A stretch of 64,000 bases of DNA. It comes from Novosphingobium sp. Rr 2-17 (GTDB taxonomy: Bacteria; Pseudomonadota; Alphaproteobacteria; Sphingomonadales; Sphingomonadaceae). The notes beneath the pieces were generated by a model. The model worked only from the letters and a program-made list of their open reading frames with translations. It had not been told where the DNA came from and did no database searches. Shown here in pieces: positions 61,462 to 64,000 of the stretch. The stretch spans positions 1 to 64,000 of the forward strand of contig NZ_AKFJ01000011.1 of assembly GCF_000272475.1 (NCBI RefSeq). The letters run 5' to 3'. The translations under genes were made by a program, and so were the position numbers. Each line of letters opens with the position of its first letter. The stretch's first letter is position 1.

Positions 61462-62412
61462 TGCGTCCTGATCGCATTAGCTCTAGCCGGAGGTGCCGTC
61501 TGCGCTCAGGCGACCGCAGCCCCGCCGTCCCTATCCTCGGACTCAGCCTTGCGCGCCCGCTACGCGCTGCCAGCATCGCGCTTCGCGGTGATCGAGGGCG
61601 AGACGGTCCACTATGTCGATGAAGGCGCGAAGGATCGCCCGGCGATCCTGCTGGTGCATGGCTCGTTCGCCAGCCTTTTGCAGTGGAACGCCTGGGCCGC
61701 GCAGCTTTCACGCCACTATCGCGTCATCCGCTACGACCTGTCACCTGCCGGCCTCTCCGGCCCCAGCCCCGGCAACGACTATTCGATCGCACGGCGCATT
61801 CGCGTAATCGACGGCTTGATGGACAAGCTGGGCATCGCCCGCTTCGTGATCGTCGGCACGTCCAGCGGAGGCCTGCCTGCTGCGGCTTACGCTGCGAAAC
61901 GGCCCCAGCGCGTGCGCGGAGTCGTCCTGAACAACATCGCCGCCGGCCCCTTCAAGATCGACTACGCGGCGCTGCCCCAAGCGTTGAAGGACGCGGTGGC
62001 GGCCGATGCCAAGCACCCCGACCACCATTCGCCCGAGTTCTGGCGGCAGATTCTGCTCAACAACGTGGTCGATTCCGCCAAGGTCACGCCGGAATTGGTC
62101 GCGCAATGGACGGCGTTCAACGACCGCACCCTGGGCGATCCCGCAATCGGCAAAGCAGTTACCGCCACCAGCTCGTTCGATCGCACCCCGGATGACCTGC
62201 GCGCGATCACCGCGCCTGCGTTGGTGCTATGGTCGGGCGACGATCACGAAACCACGCTGGCGATTCACGGCCAGCGGACGCTGGAATTGCTGGGAAGCAA
62301 GGACAAAACGCTTAAGGTTGTCGATCACTGCGGGCACATGGCTCCGCTCGATTGCCCGGCGGCGTCCCTGTCACCCGTGGAAGCGTTCTTGAAGACGCTG
62401 GCGAGGAAGTGA
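61441..62412 (+). CDS. Exported alpha/beta hydrolase
   Basis: 323 aa with a signal peptide (CVLIALALAGGAVCAQATAA). A complete triad is visible: oxyanion region LLVHGSFASLLQWN, elbow VGTSSGGLPAA, acid in LWSGDDHETT and His in HCGHMAPLDCP. It is closest in plan to the hydrolases at 34895 and 51350. It is the last gene of the plus-strand operon from 55854, 34 bases after the MFS gene, with its start codon in a strong hairpin that may uncouple its translation from the operon. Confidence 0.9.
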   Translation: MSFTSTKCVLIALALAGGAVCAQATAAPPSLSSDSALRARYALPASRFAVIEGETVHYVDEGAKDRPAILLVHGSFASLLQWNAWAAQLSRHYRVIRYDLSPAGLSGPSPGNDYSIARRIRVIDGLMDKLGIARFVIVGTSSGGLPAAAYAAKRPQRVRGVVLNNIAAGPFKIDYAALPQALKDAVAADAKHPDHHSPEFWRQILLNNVVDSAKVTPELVAQWTAFNDRTLGDPAIGKAVTATSSFDRTPDDLRAITAPALVLWSGDDHETTLAIHGQRTLELLGSKDKTLKVVDHCGHMAPLDCPAASLSPVEAFLKTLARK

Positions 62413-62455
62413 CGATAGCGCCATCAGCGCACGCGTCCTCGAACATCGATCGTAA

Positions 62456-62494
62456 CGAAAAAGCCGGCGGCGCAAGCAGGTGAAGCGCCGCCGG
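62456..62494 (-). terminator. Rho-independent terminator of methyltransferase 2
   Basis: CCGGCGGCGC (62464-62473) and GCGCCGCCGG (62485-62494) form a perfect 10-bp stem. On the minus strand it is followed by C and a T-run. It lies 11 bases beyond the methyltransferase stop codon. Confidence 0.85.
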
Positions 62495-62505
62495 TAGGGT
62501 GGGAA

Positions 62506-63690
62506 TTACTTGGTGGCCGAACAGGCGTACCACGAGCCGATCATTGCCCGGCCCTCAGGATGTCCTTCGGTGTAGAAGTCTGCGCGGTCGGGCTTGAGCA
62601 TGAAAGTGCCCTTGCGGTACCCGACCAGCACGTCTTCTGCCGCAAAGCCCGCAGCCGTTGCGACCTTGAGCCAGTCGGTGCGCGCCAACGAGGTCATGAA
62701 CGGCTCGTTGTTGTAGTGGCTTTCGAAGTCGCAGCGCATCTGATCCCACAGCGACAAATGCTCGTGGCGCGGCGGCACATCGACGTGGCACATCACCCCG
62801 CCTTTGCGCAGCAGGCGATGGCACTCCTTGAAGATCGCGCGCATACCCTTGGCCGAGGTTTCATGCATCACTGCCGACGAGCAGACGAGGTCGAAGCTTT
62901 CGTCCTCGAAGTTGGTGTGCTCGGCGTTCTGCTGACTGAAGTGGATCGCCGCGCCCATCGCTTCGGCGCGGGCATGGCCGTAGCGCAGCATCGGTGCGCC
63001 GACGTCGAGCGCGAAGACTTCCGCATCGGGAAACGCCTGCGCGATCGCGACGGTCGAGTGGCCGACCGAGCAGCCTAGGTCTAGAATGCGCTTGGGGCTA
63101 AAGCCGGGATAGAAATCCTGGACGTGGCTGGCCAGCGTATGCCCCCGCCCGTCGTTCTTCCACCCGCCGTTAAGGTTGCGCAGATAGGTGGACGCGAAGC
63201 GATCGTAGAGCGCGCCGGCGCGGAAATCGTCCTGCGCGGTGTCGACGAGGTAGCTGCCCGGCATCCGGTGGTGATCGAAAGACGAGATATAGCGCGGAAC
63301 ATCGACATCGGGATCGAGTTCGAGGCTGCCCTTGGGCTCGGCCAGTTGCGCTTCGATCCGCTCGGCCAGTTCATCGAACTGGCGGTCGATCGCGCTGTCT
63401 AGCGAAACCCAGATGCGGTCCTGGTAGAACAGCGATAGCGTCAGCCACAACTGGTGCAGCGGATGCGCTTCCAATGCGTTGCGCACCTGGGTGCTCGACG
63501 TCGGCTTGGCGCCCGTCTTCTTCTCGATTTCCGGGACGATCACTTCGTCCAGCAGGCGGCGGTCTAGCGGGTCCATGCGGGTGCTGGTCCACATCCGCAT
63601 GGCCAGGAAGTGATCTTCCATCGCTTGCTCGTCGTGGTTGGCCTGAGGCATGACCGCGTGGCCGAAATGTTCTTGGCGGTACTGTTCCAT
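62506..63690 (-). CDS. SAM-dependent methyltransferase-fold protein 2
   Basis: 394 aa, homologous to the gene at 47825-49054 with the same plan: about 195 residues of helical N-terminal domain, then motif I ILDLGCSVGHST near residue 199, VFALDVGAPMLRYGHARAEAMG, FDLVCSSAVMHETSAKGM and KGGVMCHVDVPP. The N-terminal domains are much less alike than the catalytic ones. The small partner gene lies immediately upstream on the same strand, the opposite order to copy 1. A strong terminator follows. The methyl acceptor is unknown. Confidence 0.86.
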   Translation of the reverse strand: MEQYRQEHFGHAVMPQANHDEQAMEDHFLAMRMWTSTRMDPLDRRLLDEVIVPEIEKKTGAKPTSSTQVRNALEAHPLHQLWLTLSLFYQDRIWVSLDSAIDRQFDELAERIEAQLAEPKGSLELDPDVDVPRYISSFDHHRMPGSYLVDTAQDDFRAGALYDRFASTYLRNLNGGWKNDGRGHTLASHVQDFYPGFSPKRILDLGCSVGHSTVAIAQAFPDAEVFALDVGAPMLRYGHARAEAMGAAIHFSQQNAEHTNFEDESFDLVCSSAVMHETSAKGMRAIFKECHRLLRKGGVMCHVDVPPRHEHLSLWDQMRCDFESHYNNEPFMTSLARTDWLKVATAAGFAAEDVLVGYRKGTFMLKPDRADFYTEGHPEGRAMIGSWYACSATK

Positions 63691-63712
63691 ATTGAAGCTC
63701 CCGGAAATAAGG

Positions 63713-64000
63713 TCAGTCGCGGGTCACGGCGTCGAGAACGCCTTCGTAAGCGTTCTGCTCGGTCAATGAATTCGGCATCAGCTTATCACGGGCCGTGCCC
63801 AGCACGCGCTCGTAGATGCCCTGGCGATAGGCACCGCGATAGGTGCGTGCCTCGCTGTCGGGAGAGAAGGTGTCCACGTCGGCCGGTCCGTGCAAGCCTG
63901 CCGCCTTCAACAGCCGCTCATTCGCGTCCAGCCGGTCCTTGAGCACGACGACCTCGCCCAACAGCGCCAGCACCATGCCTGCCAGCGCGTCCGTGGTTTC
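63713..64000 (-). CDS. Small helical partner protein of methyltransferase 2 (5' end outside window)
   Basis: The frame is open to the window edge; only the last 95 codons are seen, beginning ETTDALAGMVLALLGE. VLKDRLDANERLLKAAGL aligns with VVRDRLDSAERAAAAKGI of the 127-aa protein at 49069-49452, and a region rich in Arg/Tyr/Glu follows (ARTYRGAYRQGIYERVLG). It precedes the methyltransferase by 22 bases. ATG 63976 is internal to the conserved part, so the true start is upstream, beyond the window. Confidence 0.75.
   Translation of the reverse strand, partial: ETTDALAGMVLALLGEVVVLKDRLDANERLLKAAGLHGPADVDTFSPDSEARTYRGAYRQGIYERVLGTARDKLMPNSLTEQNAYEGVLDAVTRD

Noticed and set aside
1..64000. CRISPR arrays, rRNA genes or intact tRNAs
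   Set aside because: No regularly spaced repeats or rRNA-like sequences were noticed, and no complete tRNA was found by eye.

Overview
The window looks like a chromosomal or megaplasmid segment of a sphingomonad (Sphingomonas, Sphingobium or Novosphingobium type alphaproteobacterium). The grounds are high G+C, four large TonB-dependent receptors (TBDRs), a FecI/FecR pair, many Tat or Sec exported enzymes, and dense catabolic operons with ATGA-type stop/start overlaps. This is inference from gene style, not a taxonomic assignment.

Layout. 1-8 kb: an ECF sigma/anti-sigma pair with a transducing TBDR (fecI-fecR-TBDR1, minus strand) and a divergent related TBDR2. 8-10.6 kb: an exported M28 peptidase and a gene-poor stretch with the 3' end of a degenerate tRNA. 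10.6-14.4 kb: TBDR3, a gene-poor stretch with operator-like palindromes, and a collapsed FAD-oxidase pseudogene. 14.4-18.4 kb: leuC/leuD-type hydratase 1, HMG-CoA-lyase-like enzyme, class III CoA-transferase. 18.7-22.4 kb (minus): Asp/Glu-racemase-fold protein, FAD monooxygenase, aldehyde dehydrogenase. 22.6-29.5 kb (plus): hydantoinase/oxoprolinase A and B, isocitrate-lyase/PEP-mutase-family lyase, alcohol dehydrogenase, IclR regulator. 29.5-34.7 kb (minus): aldehyde dehydrogenase 2, NicC/salicylate-hydroxylase-type monooxygenase, PuuE-like deacetylase/imidase, Tat-exported amine oxidase. 34.9-38.7 kb (plus): exported alpha/beta hydrolase, leuC/leuD pair 2, isochorismatase-family amidase. Then come a VOC pseudogene, an SDR and TBDR4 (a relative of TBDR3). 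43.2-47.6 kb (minus): SUMF-like protein, Gfo/Idh/MocA oxidoreductase, MFS, DUF1838. 47.8-49.5 kb: methyltransferase plus small partner. 49.7-55.7 kb (minus): DUF1330, second FAD monooxygenase, alpha/beta hydrolase, two luciferase-like monooxygenases, M24-family protein. 55.9-62.4 kb (plus): alpha/beta-fold protein, MFS, alpha/beta-fold protein, APH-type kinase, MFS, exported alpha/beta hydrolase. 62.5-64 kb (minus): a second methyltransferase/small-partner pair, cut by the window edge.

How the genes may work together. Cyclic amide/imide openers (HyuAB, PuuE-like), a half-amidase of the maleamate-amidase superfamily, two aconitase-type hydratases, a 2,3-dimethylmalate-lyase-type enzyme and a CoA-transferase plus HMG-CoA-lyase-like pair fit the breakdown of an N-heterocycle through a substituted maleamate/maleate and malate to pyruvate and acyl units. 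Outer-membrane uptake by TBDR3/TBDR4 and first attack by exported enzymes are likely. The actual substrate cannot be read from the sequence.

The strongest non-gene signal is a dispersed palindrome, best form TTTATCCG-N5-CGGATAAA in front of the IclR gene. Full or degenerate copies lie about 50-95 bases before nearly every operon of the cluster between 13.9 and 55.8 kb. This suggests one regulon controlled by that IclR protein. Other notable signals are a racemase-fold protein lacking both catalytic cysteines, two alpha/beta-fold proteins with His in place of the nucleophilic Ser, a duplicated methyltransferase/small-protein module, and a perfect 16-bp hairpin that places a start codon in its loop.
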